Assembly: GCA_045630965.1 (NCBI GenBank)
Contig: JAZQTU010000031.1
Coordinates: 1-64,000 of the forward strand
DNA from: HGM04593 sp045630965
Lineage (GTDB): Bacteria > Bacteroidota > Bacteroidia > Bacteroidales > Bacteroidaceae
Direction: 5' to 3'
Length of the DNA stretch: 64,000 nucleotides
The notes under the pieces were generated by a model. The model had not been told where the DNA came from and searched no databases. It worked only from the letters and a program-made list of their open reading frames with translations. The first letter of the stretch is position 1. Every line of letters starts with the position of its first letter. The position numbers and the translations under genes are program-made. Shown here one piece after another: positions 53,098 through 61,848 of the stretch.

Positions 53098-53127
53098 CAA
53101 AAGTAACGATATTTTATTAAACGACAA
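53098..53127 (-). promoter_or_regulatory. Promoter of psd-pssA (-33 TTG, -7 TACTTTTG)
   Basis: TACTTTTG (53098-53105) and TTG (53125-53127) on the minus strand, spaced 19 nt; 24 nt before the psd ATG. Confidence 0.72.
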
Positions 53128-53284
53128 TAAAAAAGATAAAAAAAGGATAAAAAGAAGCATAAGCATTGAATTTTCAAAGAGTTAAAACATGTCTTGCAGA
53201 ATTATAAACAAAAGCACGCACTATATAAAAGTTAATGTTAATAAAATTTCGCGCCAAAAGCCGACTTGATTTGGCAAAAAGCAC

Positions 53285-53292
53285 TATCTTTA
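53285..53292 (+). promoter_or_regulatory. Possible -7 element (TATCTTTA) for dnaE
   Basis: One base from TAnnTTTG and 24 nt before ATG 53317. A TTG at 53266-53268 is spaced 16 nt, shorter than usual, so support is moderate. Confidence 0.4.
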
Positions 53293-53316
53293 ACAACAAA
53301 TTAAGAATAATACGCC

Positions 53317-56300
53317 ATGCAAGACTTCGTTCATCTGCACGTCCACTCACAATATTCAATTCTTGACGGTCAAGCAGCCATCAAGAAACTCGTTGACAAG
53401 GCCATTGCCGACGGCATGAAAGGTATTGCGCTCACCGACCATGGAAACATGATGGGTGTCAAGGAGTTCTATAATTATGTGAGCAAAATCAACAAGGGCA
53501 AAGAGGAGAACGAAAAATTCAAGCCCATCATTGGTTGTGAAGTATATGTAGCTGAACGCAGACTTTATAATAAAGAGACAAAAGAGGACATGCGAGGGCA
53601 CCACCTCATACTTCTAGCCAAGAACAAGCAAGGATATCATAATCTTGTAAAGATTGTTTCTAAAGCATGGAGCGAAGGATATTACTACAACCCACGAACA
53701 GACAAGGCCGAACTTGAAAAATACCATGAAGGACTCGTATGCTGTTCAGCATGCCTTGGTGGAGAGATTCCTCAACTCATCAAGAACGGCAACCTCGAAA
53801 AAGCCGAAGAGAGCGTAAGATGGTTCAAGAACCTGTTTGGAGATGACTACTACCTTGAGTTGCAGTTGCACAAAGCCACTGTAGAAAGAGCCAATCACGA
53901 AGTATATCCATTGCAGGTCGAAGTCAACAACCATATAATAGAGTTATCCAAAAAATGCGGAGTCAAGCTAATATGCTCGAACGACGTGCATTTTGTAGAT
54001 GAAGAGAATGCCGAAGCGCATGACCGCCTTATATGCCTCAGCACCGGACGTGACCTGGACGATCCTACACGAATGCTATACTCAAAGCAAGAGTGGATGA
54101 AGACAAAGACCGAAATGTGGGAAATGTTCAGTGATATCCCCGAGGCCATGGCAAATACGATTGAGATATGCGACAAGGTTGAATACTATTCAATAGACAA
54201 TGCACCTATCATGCCCAACTTCGCCATTCCCGAGGAGTTCGGCACCGAAGAGGAATACCGCAAACGCATAACTCATGAGGACCTTTTCAACGAATTCACA
54301 TGCGATGAGAAAGGCAATGTCGTGATGTCACGTGAAGAGGGTGAGAAAAAAATAAAGAAACTTGGCGGATACGACAAGCTGTACCGAATAAAGCTTGAAG
54401 GTGACTACCTACGCAAGATAACATACGACGGGGCAAAGAAATGTTACCCGGAACCATTTTCACAGGAACTGACAGACCGTATTGACTTTGAGCTTCATAT
54501 CATGAAGACCATGGGTTTCCCCGGTTACTTCCTTATCGTACAGGACTTCATACGCGCTGCACGCGAAGAGCTTGGTGTTTCTGTAGGTCCAGGACGTGGT
54601 TCTGCTGCCGGCAGTGTGGTTGCATATTGTCTTGGAATAACCCGAGTAGACCCTATAAAATACGACCTGCTTTTTGAGCGTTTCCTCAATCCCGACCGTA
54701 TATCACTCCCTGATATTGATGTCGATTTTGATGATGACGGACGAGGCAAAGTGCTCAACTGGGTTACAGAAAAATATGGCCAGGAGAAAGTTGCACATAT
54801 CATCACATACGGTACAATGGCGACAAAACTTGCCATAAAGGATGTTGCCCGAGTGCAGAAAGTTCCGCTTGACATCTCAAACAAGCTCTGCAAAGCGATC
54901 CCCGACCGTTTGCCGGATGGTATGAAGATGAACCTTCCCAATGCCATTGCGTCTGTTCCAGAGCTACGTGAGGCTGAAGCATCACCGGACCCACTATTGC
55001 GCGATACGATAAAGTATGCCAAGATGCTCGAAGGCAATGTGCGAAATACAGGTGTTCATGCCTGTGGAACAATCATCTGTCGTGACGACATAACAGACCA
55101 TGTACCCATAAGCATTGCCGAAGACAAGGAGACCGGCGAAAAGATGCTTGTGACACAATATGAAGGAAGCGTCATTGAAGAGACCGGTCTTATCAAGATG
55201 GACTTCTTGGGACTGAAGACACTCTCAATCATCAAAGAGGCTATTGAGAACATACGTCAGAGCCTTAAGATTGATATTGACATAGATACCATCCCTATTG
55301 ATGACCCTAAGACTTATGAATTATACAGTAGCGGAAATACCATAGGAACATTCCAATTCGAGTCGGCAGGCATGCAGAAATACCTTCGCGAGCTACAACC
55401 CACAACATTTGAGGACCTTATAGCCATGAATGCCCTCTACCGTCCCGGACCAATGGACTACATCCCTGATTTTATCCAGCGAAAGCACGATCCTTCGTTG
55501 GTAAAATACGACATTCCCTGCATGGAAAAATACCTGAAAGACACATATGGTATTACCGTGTATCAGGAGCAGGTGATGTTGCTGTCACGTCTGCTTGCCG
55601 ATTTCACACGAGGCGAGAGCGACACCTTGCGTAAGGCAATGGGTAAGAAGCTCAAGGCAAAACTTGATGAGCTGAAACCTAAATTCATCAATGGCGGCAA
55701 GAAGAACGGGCACGATGAAAAAATCCTTGAAAAGATTTGGGCCGACTGGGAGAAGTTTGCATCATACGCCTTCAACAAATCACATGCCACCTGTTACTCA
55801 TGGGTAGCATACCAGACTGCATACCTTAAGGCCAACTACCCGCCACAATACATGGCTGGTGCCATGAGCCGAAACCTTGACAAGATAACAGAAATCACCA
55901 AACTCATGCAGGAGTGCAAGAGTATGGGTATAAACGTGCTTGGTCCCGATGTCAATGAATCTCGTCGCAAGTTCAGCGTAAACAAGAATGGTGATGTACG
56001 CTTTGGTCTATGTGCCGTAAAAGGTGTTGGCGAAAATGCCGTACAGTGCATCATTGATGAACGAGAAGCAAACGGACCATTCAAGAGCATATTTGATTTC
56101 GTGGAGCGCGTCAACCTTACAGCATGTAACCGAAAGAACCTTGAATGCCTTGCATTCTCAGGAGCATTCGACGAATTGCCAGGCGGCATATCACGCGAAC
56201 AATACGCAAACACCAACAGCAAGGGAGAGCAATTCCTTGAAGCTCTGGTCCGATACGGCAACTTATACCAGACCGACAAGGCCAGTGCTACCAACAGCCT

Positions 56301-57012
56301 GTTCGGTGATACAGAGATGGCAGAAATACCAAAGCCCGAGATTCCTGTAGGCGGAAACTGGAGCACACTTGAAAGACTCAACCGCGAACGTGAACTTGTA
56401 GGAATTTACCTTTCGGCACACCCACTTGACGACTATTCACTCATCCTCAACGAATTCTGCAACACACAGGCTGCAGAAATTGAGGACATGCAGAAACTTG
56501 TCGGACGCAAGATAACATTCGGTGGTGTTGTGAGCGACCCGCCACGTACAGGCTTCACAAAGAAAGGCAGCCCATACGGAGTTGCCAAAATTGAGGACTT
56601 TTCGGGTACTGCAGAACTGTTCTTTATAGGTGACGAATGGATGAAATGGCAGAATTACTTCATCCCTGGTAATTTCTTATATATAAAAGGTGGCTGTCAA
56701 CCGCGACGTTGGGACCAGACAAAGTATGACTTTTCGGTAAACTCAATAGAATTGATGACAGAAATAAAGGACGATTTTGCGAAGAGCCTTGCACTGTCGT
56801 TCGACGTAATGTCTTTAACTGACGATGTATACAGTTCTATCATCGATTATGTAGAGAATCACCCCGGCAAGACCAAGCTCACATTCAAGATAAAGGATTA
56901 TGAGCATGAATTCACATTGGAACTCTCATCCAAGAGCCATGACATAGAGGTCAAACAGGAATTTATAGATTACATAAAGAGTTTAGAGAATATAGAATAC
57001 AAATTCAATTAA
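53317..57012 (+). CDS. dnaE: DNA polymerase III subunit alpha
   Basis: 1231 residues. N-terminal PHP domain begins HVHSQYSILDGQAAI (residues 6-20), followed by the C-family polymerase with the catalytic aspartates in LPDIDVDFDDDGRGKVL (about 466-482) and SVGPGRGSAAGSVVAYCLG just before; the fingers and beta-binding regions include FNKSHATCYSWVAYQTAYLKANYP (in parts), and a C-terminal OB-fold starts GRKITFGGVVSDPPRTGFT (about 1062-1080). It is the replicative catalytic subunit. It heads an apparent dnaE-trxA-106-aa operon with 32- and 9-nt gaps. Confidence 0.97.
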   Translation: MQDFVHLHVHSQYSILDGQAAIKKLVDKAIADGMKGIALTDHGNMMGVKEFYNYVSKINKGKEENEKFKPIIGCEVYVAERRLYNKETKEDMRGHHLILLAKNKQGYHNLVKIVSKAWSEGYYYNPRTDKAELEKYHEGLVCCSACLGGEIPQLIKNGNLEKAEESVRWFKNLFGDDYYLELQLHKATVERANHEVYPLQVEVNNHIIELSKKCGVKLICSNDVHFVDEENAEAHDRLICLSTGRDLDDPTRMLYSKQEWMKTKTEMWEMFSDIPEAMANTIEICDKVEYYSIDNAPIMPNFAIPEEFGTEEEYRKRITHEDLFNEFTCDEKGNVVMSREEGEKKIKKLGGYDKLYRIKLEGDYLRKITYDGAKKCYPEPFSQELTDRIDFELHIMKTMGFPGYFLIVQDFIRAAREELGVSVGPGRGSAAGSVVAYCLGITRVDPIKYDLLFERFLNPDRISLPDIDVDFDDDGRGKVLNWVTEKYGQEKVAHIITYGTMATKLAIKDVARVQKVPLDISNKLCKAIPDRLPDGMKMNLPNAIASVPELREAEASPDPLLRDTIKYAKMLEGNVRNTGVHACGTIICRDDITDHVPISIAEDKETGEKMLVTQYEGSVIEETGLIKMDFLGLKTLSIIKEAIENIRQSLKIDIDIDTIPIDDPKTYELYSSGNTIGTFQFESAGMQKYLRELQPTTFEDLIAMNALYRPGPMDYIPDFIQRKHDPSLVKYDIPCMEKYLKDTYGITVYQEQVMLLSRLLADFTRGESDTLRKAMGKKLKAKLDELKPKFINGGKKNGHDEKILEKIWADWEKFASYAFNKSHATCYSWVAYQTAYLKANYPPQYMAGAMSRNLDKITEITKLMQECKSMGINVLGPDVNESRRKFSVNKNGDVRFGLCAVKGVGENAVQCIIDEREANGPFKSIFDFVERVNLTACNRKNLECLAFSGAFDELPGGISREQYANTNSKGEQFLEALVRYGNLYQTDKASATNSLFGDTEMAEIPKPEIPVGGNWSTLERLNRERELVGIYLSAHPLDDYSLILNEFCNTQAAEIEDMQKLVGRKITFGGVVSDPPRTGFTKKGSPYGVAKIEDFSGTAELFFIGDEWMKWQNYFIPGNFLYIKGGCQPRRWDQTKYDFSVNSIELMTEIKDDFAKSLALSFDVMSLTDDVYSSIIDYVENHPGKTKLTFKIKDYEHEFTLELSSKSHDIEVKQEFIDYIKSLENIEYKFN

Positions 57013-57044
57013 AATAATTAGCTAACCATTAAAAATTAAAGATT

Positions 57045-57359
57045 ATGGCAGTAAATGTAACAAACGACAACGCTAAGGAATTCATGGCAACAGAATTGCC
57101 AATAGTATTGGACTTCAGCGCTACATGGTGTGGCCCCTGCAAACAGCTTGCACCTATAATTGATGAGCTTTCAAAGGAATACGAAGGACGCATAGCAGTT
57201 GGCAAGTGCGACATAGAGGAGGCTGATGACCTTACAGCAGAATACGGCATCCGCAACGTTCCTACAGTTATCTTCATCAAGGACGGAAAAGTTGTTGACA
57301 AGTTTGTAGGTTCAAAGTCAAAGGGTGATGTTCAGGCTAAATTCGAAGCATTACTTTAA
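57045..57359 (+). CDS. trxA: Thioredoxin
   Basis: 104 residues with the WCGPC active site (residues 28-32), preceded by VLDFSATWCG and followed by the cis-Pro NVPTVIFI. It reduces disulfides in the cytoplasm. Small size and no signal peptide. Between dnaE (32 nt) and a small acidic gene (9 nt). Confidence 0.96.
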   Translation: MAVNVTNDNAKEFMATELPIVLDFSATWCGPCKQLAPIIDELSKEYEGRIAVGKCDIEEADDLTAEYGIRNVPTVIFIKDGKVVDKFVGSKSKGDVQAKFEALL

Positions 57360-57368
57360 TATCATATT

Positions 57369-57689
57369 ATGAACAACGACGAATTCGCAATGGAAGATCT
57401 CGATGATGAGAAGACCATTGCATACATAAGAGAACGTTTGCCACAGGATTTGAAGGAAAAATTCAGTGATGATGAATTCTACTACTTCCTCGATACCATA
57501 TACGATTATTATGAGAAGAGCGGAATTCTTGACAGCAACGATGAGTATGTAGATATTGACATAAACGAGATTGCCGAGTTCATTGCCAAAGAGGCAAAGA
57601 AGAACAAGATAGGTAATTTTGACCCAGAAGAACTCTACTTTATTGTAGAAGGGGAATTAGCCTACAATGGAATAATAGATGAGGAATGA
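57369..57689 (+). CDS. Small acidic hypothetical protein downstream of thioredoxin
   Basis: 106 residues, strongly acidic, mostly helical by composition (MEDLDDEKTIAYIRERLPQD, then DDEFYYFLDTIYDYYEKSGIL and GNFDPEELYFIVEGELAYNGIIDEE, in parts). No recognised domain; similar small proteins next to trxA are known in Bacteroidales. The last codons form one arm of a 19-bp terminator stem. A decayed copy of its 3' part lies just downstream at 57.7-57.85 kb. Confidence 0.7.
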   Translation: MNNDEFAMEDLDDEKTIAYIRERLPQDLKEKFSDDEFYYFLDTIYDYYEKSGILDSNDEYVDIDINEIAEFIAKEAKKNKIGNFDPEELYFIVEGELAYNGIIDEE

Positions 57690-57708
57690 CCTCATCTATT
57701 ATTCCATT
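57666..57708 (+). terminator. Terminator overlapping the small acidic gene 3' end
   Basis: AATGGAATAATAGATGAGG (57666-57684) and its exact complement (57690-57708), with the stop codon in the loop. No strong T run. Confidence 0.6.
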
Positions 57709-57848
57709 ATGTAGACTGATAGAGCGGAATTTTGAGCAATAGTCACGCGCAGTGCAGGCACAGAGTTTGCACCGCGTGGGGTGCGATTGCCAAAGGCAAC
57801 AAAATAACGGTCAATTTAGCCTATAATGGTATCATAGACGAAGAATAA
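57706..57848 (+). pseudogene. Decayed partial copy of the small acidic gene (57369-57689)
   Basis: Three blocks, in order, match the intact gene: AGAGCGGAATT (encoding SGI), ATTGCCAAAG with AACAA-ATA downstream (IAK..NKI), and the last 11 codons. The final block reads LAYNGIIDEE-stop in both copies, with six differences in 33 nt, each silent or a stop-codon swap (TGA to TAA). The frame has stops just upstream (57717-57722) and no start, so the copy is dead. A GC-rich segment (57741-57780) with no match sits between blocks 1 and 2. Confidence 0.7.
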
Positions 57849-57856
57849 CCTTCGAC

Positions 57857-57898
57857 AACAAATAACGGAATAGCCAATTGGCTATTCCGTTATTTGTT
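57857..57898. terminator. 42-nt perfect palindrome terminator
   Basis: AACAAATAACGGAATAGCCA and its exact complement meet at a central AATT, 21-bp arms. It lies 27 nt beyond the stop of the MG2-Sel1 gene on the minus strand, and serves as its terminator. Confidence 0.8.
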
Positions 57899-57925
57899 TA
57901 AGAGAAACCAGGATGAGAAATTCAG

Positions 57926-60900
57926 TTACAATTCCTTGAGTTTTTCCTTTGCTTTTTCATTACCACCATTGGCTGCATCGCGATAAAGGTCCTTTGCCAA
58001 TCGCTTATCTCGTTTGACTCCGCGGCCAAGCAGATAACACTCTGCCATATATGCAGCTCCGTCGGCACTTCCCTCCAGATAGAGTTGTTTAGCCATCAGA
58101 TAAGCTTTTCTGTAATTGCCTTTTGATTCTTCATTCATGACAATCCAAATCATTGCACTATGGTCACCCCTGTCTGCAGCAAACTGCATACAGTCGGCAA
58201 CTGAACCTAACAAAGAATCATTCTCCACTCCTGTACGCAACATATGTTCTGCATAATGGAACATGGCATTGGGATGCTCCTGTTTAGCAGCCTCATAAAA
58301 ATATTCAACTGCGCGTACCGTGTCTTTTTCAATCTTTTTCCCTTGGAGTAGATACTCTCCTAACTGATTTTGAGCTTCGGGCACGGCAAGTTCTGCCGCC
58401 AGTTCAAGCATCTCCATCTCTTTCTCCCTATTACGAGGATAATGTTCACCTCTGGCATACATACCGGAGAGTTCATAATAGCATCTTGGTACTCCCAACT
58501 CAGCACCTCTCTCATAGAATTCAGCAGCCAGATCAAATCTCTGCTTAAGATTAATGCCTTTTTGATAGTACTCACCGATTCTGTAGAAAGCAGCCGGATA
58601 TTGATAGCCAACCAATTCTATATATGAATTCAATGCTTTTCTGTAATTCCTCTTATTATGATATACTTCGGCATTCTTGAATTCAGCATCGCATTGAGCC
58701 ATAAGCAGAGAATCCTTTCTTATATCATACGTCGTCTCTCTCCTTTTCCTGATCTCACGTTTTCTATTGCCGGTAGTATCAACCTTGGTCTCCACACCAT
58801 ATGCGTTGCTGTATATAATATTTTCGTGATATCCAAGCACATCTACATCAATGGCATTGCACACACTGCTACTGTAAAGTTCAACCTGCAGTTTTCCGTC
58901 AACCGGCCTCACCGCCGGACTCCACAGCAGAGTACGCCGGAAATCGGTGCCCTGTGGAGAGACCCTGCTGTAATCGGGAGAATAGAACTGTTTGCTTTGG
59001 CTATATCCCTGCACAGCTGTATAACGTCTGGTACTACTTGTAACACTAAGGTCATTCTTAATGAAGGTTCTGTTGTCCCTATCATCTGGAATGAAATATG
59101 CAATCATATTAGGATGCTTCATCCTGCGGCGTGCACTAAGCGTATATTCAGTACTGATATCCATTCTCCTTGACATTCTGTCAAGCATCTTATAGTCTTC
59201 AGAACTGTATATACGTCCTTCGGGCATCTGATATTGTATACTTGCCTGGGTAAGGAAACCTTTATAGAACCTGTTGTAAGGATTCTTGAAAGAGCAAGCA
59301 CTGTATTTTGCTTCCCAATATCCTTTACTACCACCTTTTACCGATTCAAGTTTCTTGCTGTCAGTTGAAAGTACAACCTCTTTGAAGTTGGTCATAGCCT
59401 CGACATCCACACCGTGCAGATACTTATGATCAATTTCGGGTATACTGTCTTTATCATATCCACCTTTCGGAACAACAAAGTAGACCCAATTCTGCCAGCC
59501 GAGATTATAACGTACAGCAATACTATGCATTATCATTTCAGCGGTGGGCACAAGCGAATAATCATCATTTGTCTCACGCATATACGATATACGTTCGTCA
59601 AAAGGAGTCATATCACCGGCAGAGATTCCGCCCATACCATCTCTTTCGGCCCTATCAAAATAGTTACCACCTGTAGACGTCTCTTTCGGAAGGTCCTCGA
59701 TATAATAATCACCCAGCACCTCATTTTTCTGAGTTATCAGATAGAGACCATCCCTGTATGTCACATCCATAGCATACTCCCATTCATCAAGATAATCAAG
59801 CCTTAACTCACTGATAGGTGCAGTCCTAGTATAGTCCTTACTACGGTTTGCTGTCACATCAACACTCTCAAGGAAATATTCATTAAAGCCAAGTCTCTTC
59901 ATTCCCGACAGAGTGTCTGCTGCCTCACGTATACTGCTGCCTGCTCTTTTCTGCCAATAATGCAACTGTAGAGGTGGAGGCGAGAAGTATTTGTCAAGAT
60001 AGAATACATACTTCAGTCTGCTACTATGCTTGAATATTGTATTCGGAGACAATGCAACAGTCTGTTTACCGTAAAAATCATCAAGGATAAAATTGAATTT
60101 TCCGGCCGCATCAGTTCTGAAAGCCTGAGCTTTTATAACCTTGCTGCTGTCTGTAAAATCAAGACGCACTACATTGTATGGTTGTTTGATACTCCTGCTT
60201 GAACCCAATTCACCCATTTTTAGATTCTTCACGCGCAAGACAAATTCACCACCGATAGTGACACCCTCTTCCGGTTGCAGAACTCCGGCAAGGCTCTCTG
60301 CTGTAAGTTTTTCCCAATCATATGCAGTCCAACCGTTTGTAAGCATCACAAGATCAAGATGCTCCTTACGCCCGGCATTCAACGTATCGAAATACTGACG
60401 TGCATCGGGTATATAGCCTTTCAGTTCAGAACCCAACAACAGATATGTATACATGTCATGCCCCCACGAAGTCACTAATTTACCAGCATGGTCGGTTACT
60501 GAAAAGAGAAAGTCACTGGTAACATCAAGCGGTTTGCCGTCTTCACGTTCAACTGTAATATTGATTTTCTCATGCGGCTTCACTTCGAGGTTATGCAGCT
60601 GATATCCATTGCCTGTAACCTTAAGCTTGACAATTTCCCTGTCACCAGCCACTAAAGAATCATGCTGTACAAAAAAGAGCCTTTCGGCAAGCGGAGTCCT
60701 TCCGCTGAAAACAATCGCACGGCATACACCTTCGGGCAAATCATTCTTTGCCACAGAGAATAGCGTATCATTGCAGCCTATCCTGTGAAAAAAGCCCAAT
60801 TTGTTACGGTGCAGTATGGAAAAAGCCAATTCCGTGTTGACCTCATAACCATTGCCGATGTGAAAATCAAAACACGAATCACCCTCTTCCATGGAAATCA

Positions 60901-61768
60901 CGACACCCTCTTCTTCTATCTTTGGAAAGCTGAAAGAGAAATTCTTATACTTGCCATCTTTATTCTTGACTGCAACCTTGGCCTTGTATTCAGAACCCGG
61001 TTGAGGTGTGATGACAAACTTACCTTTACCCATATGAACAGGAACTGTTGTCAGCAAGGAATCGCCATTTACATAAACCGTAATTCTGTCATATATGTCC
61101 ACGCCTTCATAACCTGTAAGTTCATACGCGACCTTACTCTCTATACCATTAACAAGATGTCCGCTCTCGGGATAGAACTTCAGGTCAGGTTCAATATCCT
61201 TCTTGAACACCTTGTTCGCAAAATACCCCTTATCCCTATCACGCATGTTTCTGAATCCCCAATCTCCGGCATTCACCGCATCAAAAACAGGGAAAACACG
61301 CCTGAAGATTGTCTCATCACCCCAATTGAGCATATATCTCGTATATGCACGCACCTCATAATATCCCGAAAGATAGAGCGGATCCATATATATATCGCCA
61401 CAGCATGTACCGTCATCGCCAATTCTATACTTTTCGGTCTTTACCACATAACCCTCGGGGCTCATGAGTTCGACATACAATACACGACTAAGAATTGTAG
61501 GGGCATCATCGCCATGGCTTGTAACAAAAGCCTTGAACCATATTGTCTCGCCAAGATAGTAGGAGGAGTTGTCGAAATGTAGATATACCCTCTCCTGCGG
61601 CAGACCATAACCTATCTGCAACGCACGTGCTGCAACGCTGTCAGTAAGAGTATACTTACGCGCATTGCCAGAAGTGTCATTGACAGGAATCTGGGCCGAC
61701 ACTGATACCACAAAGGCAACAAGAAGAAAGAGTATTATAAGAGGTGTTTTTCTCGGCATTATATCCAA
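57926..61768 (-). CDS. MG2-type secreted protein fused to C-terminal Sel1 repeats
   Basis: 1280 residues (a second in-frame ATG at 61759 would give MPRKTPLIILFL, also plausible). Signal peptide 1-26, then a macroglobulin MG2-like N-terminal domain (ERVYLHFDNSSYYLGETIWFKAFV, in parts), a series of beta-rich repeats, and a C-terminal Sel1 array from about residue 1060 (AAFYRIGEYYQKGINLKQRFDLAAEFYERGAELGVP, in parts, and further copies to the end). MG2/A2M-like proteins are usually outer-membrane or periplasmic, and Sel1 repeats are protein scaffolds; the combination is uncommon to my knowledge. It lies downstream of nagB and is separated from it by a terminator hairpin. Confidence 0.7.
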   Translation of the reverse strand: MDIMPRKTPLIILFLLVAFVVSVSAQIPVNDTSGNARKYTLTDSVAARALQIGYGLPQERVYLHFDNSSYYLGETIWFKAFVTSHGDDAPTILSRVLYVELMSPEGYVVKTEKYRIGDDGTCCGDIYMDPLYLSGYYEVRAYTRYMLNWGDETIFRRVFPVFDAVNAGDWGFRNMRDRDKGYFANKVFKKDIEPDLKFYPESGHLVNGIESKVAYELTGYEGVDIYDRITVYVNGDSLLTTVPVHMGKGKFVITPQPGSEYKAKVAVKNKDGKYKNFSFSFPKIEEEGVVISMEEGDSCFDFHIGNGYEVNTELAFSILHRNKLGFFHRIGCNDTLFSVAKNDLPEGVCRAIVFSGRTPLAERLFFVQHDSLVAGDREIVKLKVTGNGYQLHNLEVKPHEKINITVEREDGKPLDVTSDFLFSVTDHAGKLVTSWGHDMYTYLLLGSELKGYIPDARQYFDTLNAGRKEHLDLVMLTNGWTAYDWEKLTAESLAGVLQPEEGVTIGGEFVLRVKNLKMGELGSSRSIKQPYNVVRLDFTDSSKVIKAQAFRTDAAGKFNFILDDFYGKQTVALSPNTIFKHSSRLKYVFYLDKYFSPPPLQLHYWQKRAGSSIREAADTLSGMKRLGFNEYFLESVDVTANRSKDYTRTAPISELRLDYLDEWEYAMDVTYRDGLYLITQKNEVLGDYYIEDLPKETSTGGNYFDRAERDGMGGISAGDMTPFDERISYMRETNDDYSLVPTAEMIMHSIAVRYNLGWQNWVYFVVPKGGYDKDSIPEIDHKYLHGVDVEAMTNFKEVVLSTDSKKLESVKGGSKGYWEAKYSACSFKNPYNRFYKGFLTQASIQYQMPEGRIYSSEDYKMLDRMSRRMDISTEYTLSARRRMKHPNMIAYFIPDDRDNRTFIKNDLSVTSSTRRYTAVQGYSQSKQFYSPDYSRVSPQGTDFRRTLLWSPAVRPVDGKLQVELYSSSVCNAIDVDVLGYHENIIYSNAYGVETKVDTTGNRKREIRKRRETTYDIRKDSLLMAQCDAEFKNAEVYHNKRNYRKALNSYIELVGYQYPAAFYRIGEYYQKGINLKQRFDLAAEFYERGAELGVPRCYYELSGMYARGEHYPRNREKEMEMLELAAELAVPEAQNQLGEYLLQGKKIEKDTVRAVEYFYEAAKQEHPNAMFHYAEHMLRTGVENDSLLGSVADCMQFAADRGDHSAMIWIVMNEESKGNYRKAYLMAKQLYLEGSADGAAYMAECYLLGRGVKRDKRLAKDLYRDAANGGNEKAKEKLKEL

Positions 61769-61804
61769 TACATTTCAACAGTTCATATTCTGTTATAAAT
61801 AGCA

Positions 61805-61832
61805 ATTGTACCGCCGGGGCTGGCGGTACAAT
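61805..61832 (-). terminator. Terminator of the NagB-PIG-L gene
   Basis: ATTGTACCGCC and its complement around a 6-nt loop (11 bp), downstream of the nagB stop at 61849. T-rich sequence follows on the minus strand. Confidence 0.7.
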
Positions 61833-61848
61833 CCTGAATTATCAAATA

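Noticed and set aside
60785..61582. Plus-strand ORF (265 aa) opposite the MG2 gene
   Set aside because: The minus strand encodes a signal peptide and MG2-type domains in this segment, so this frame is a shadow.
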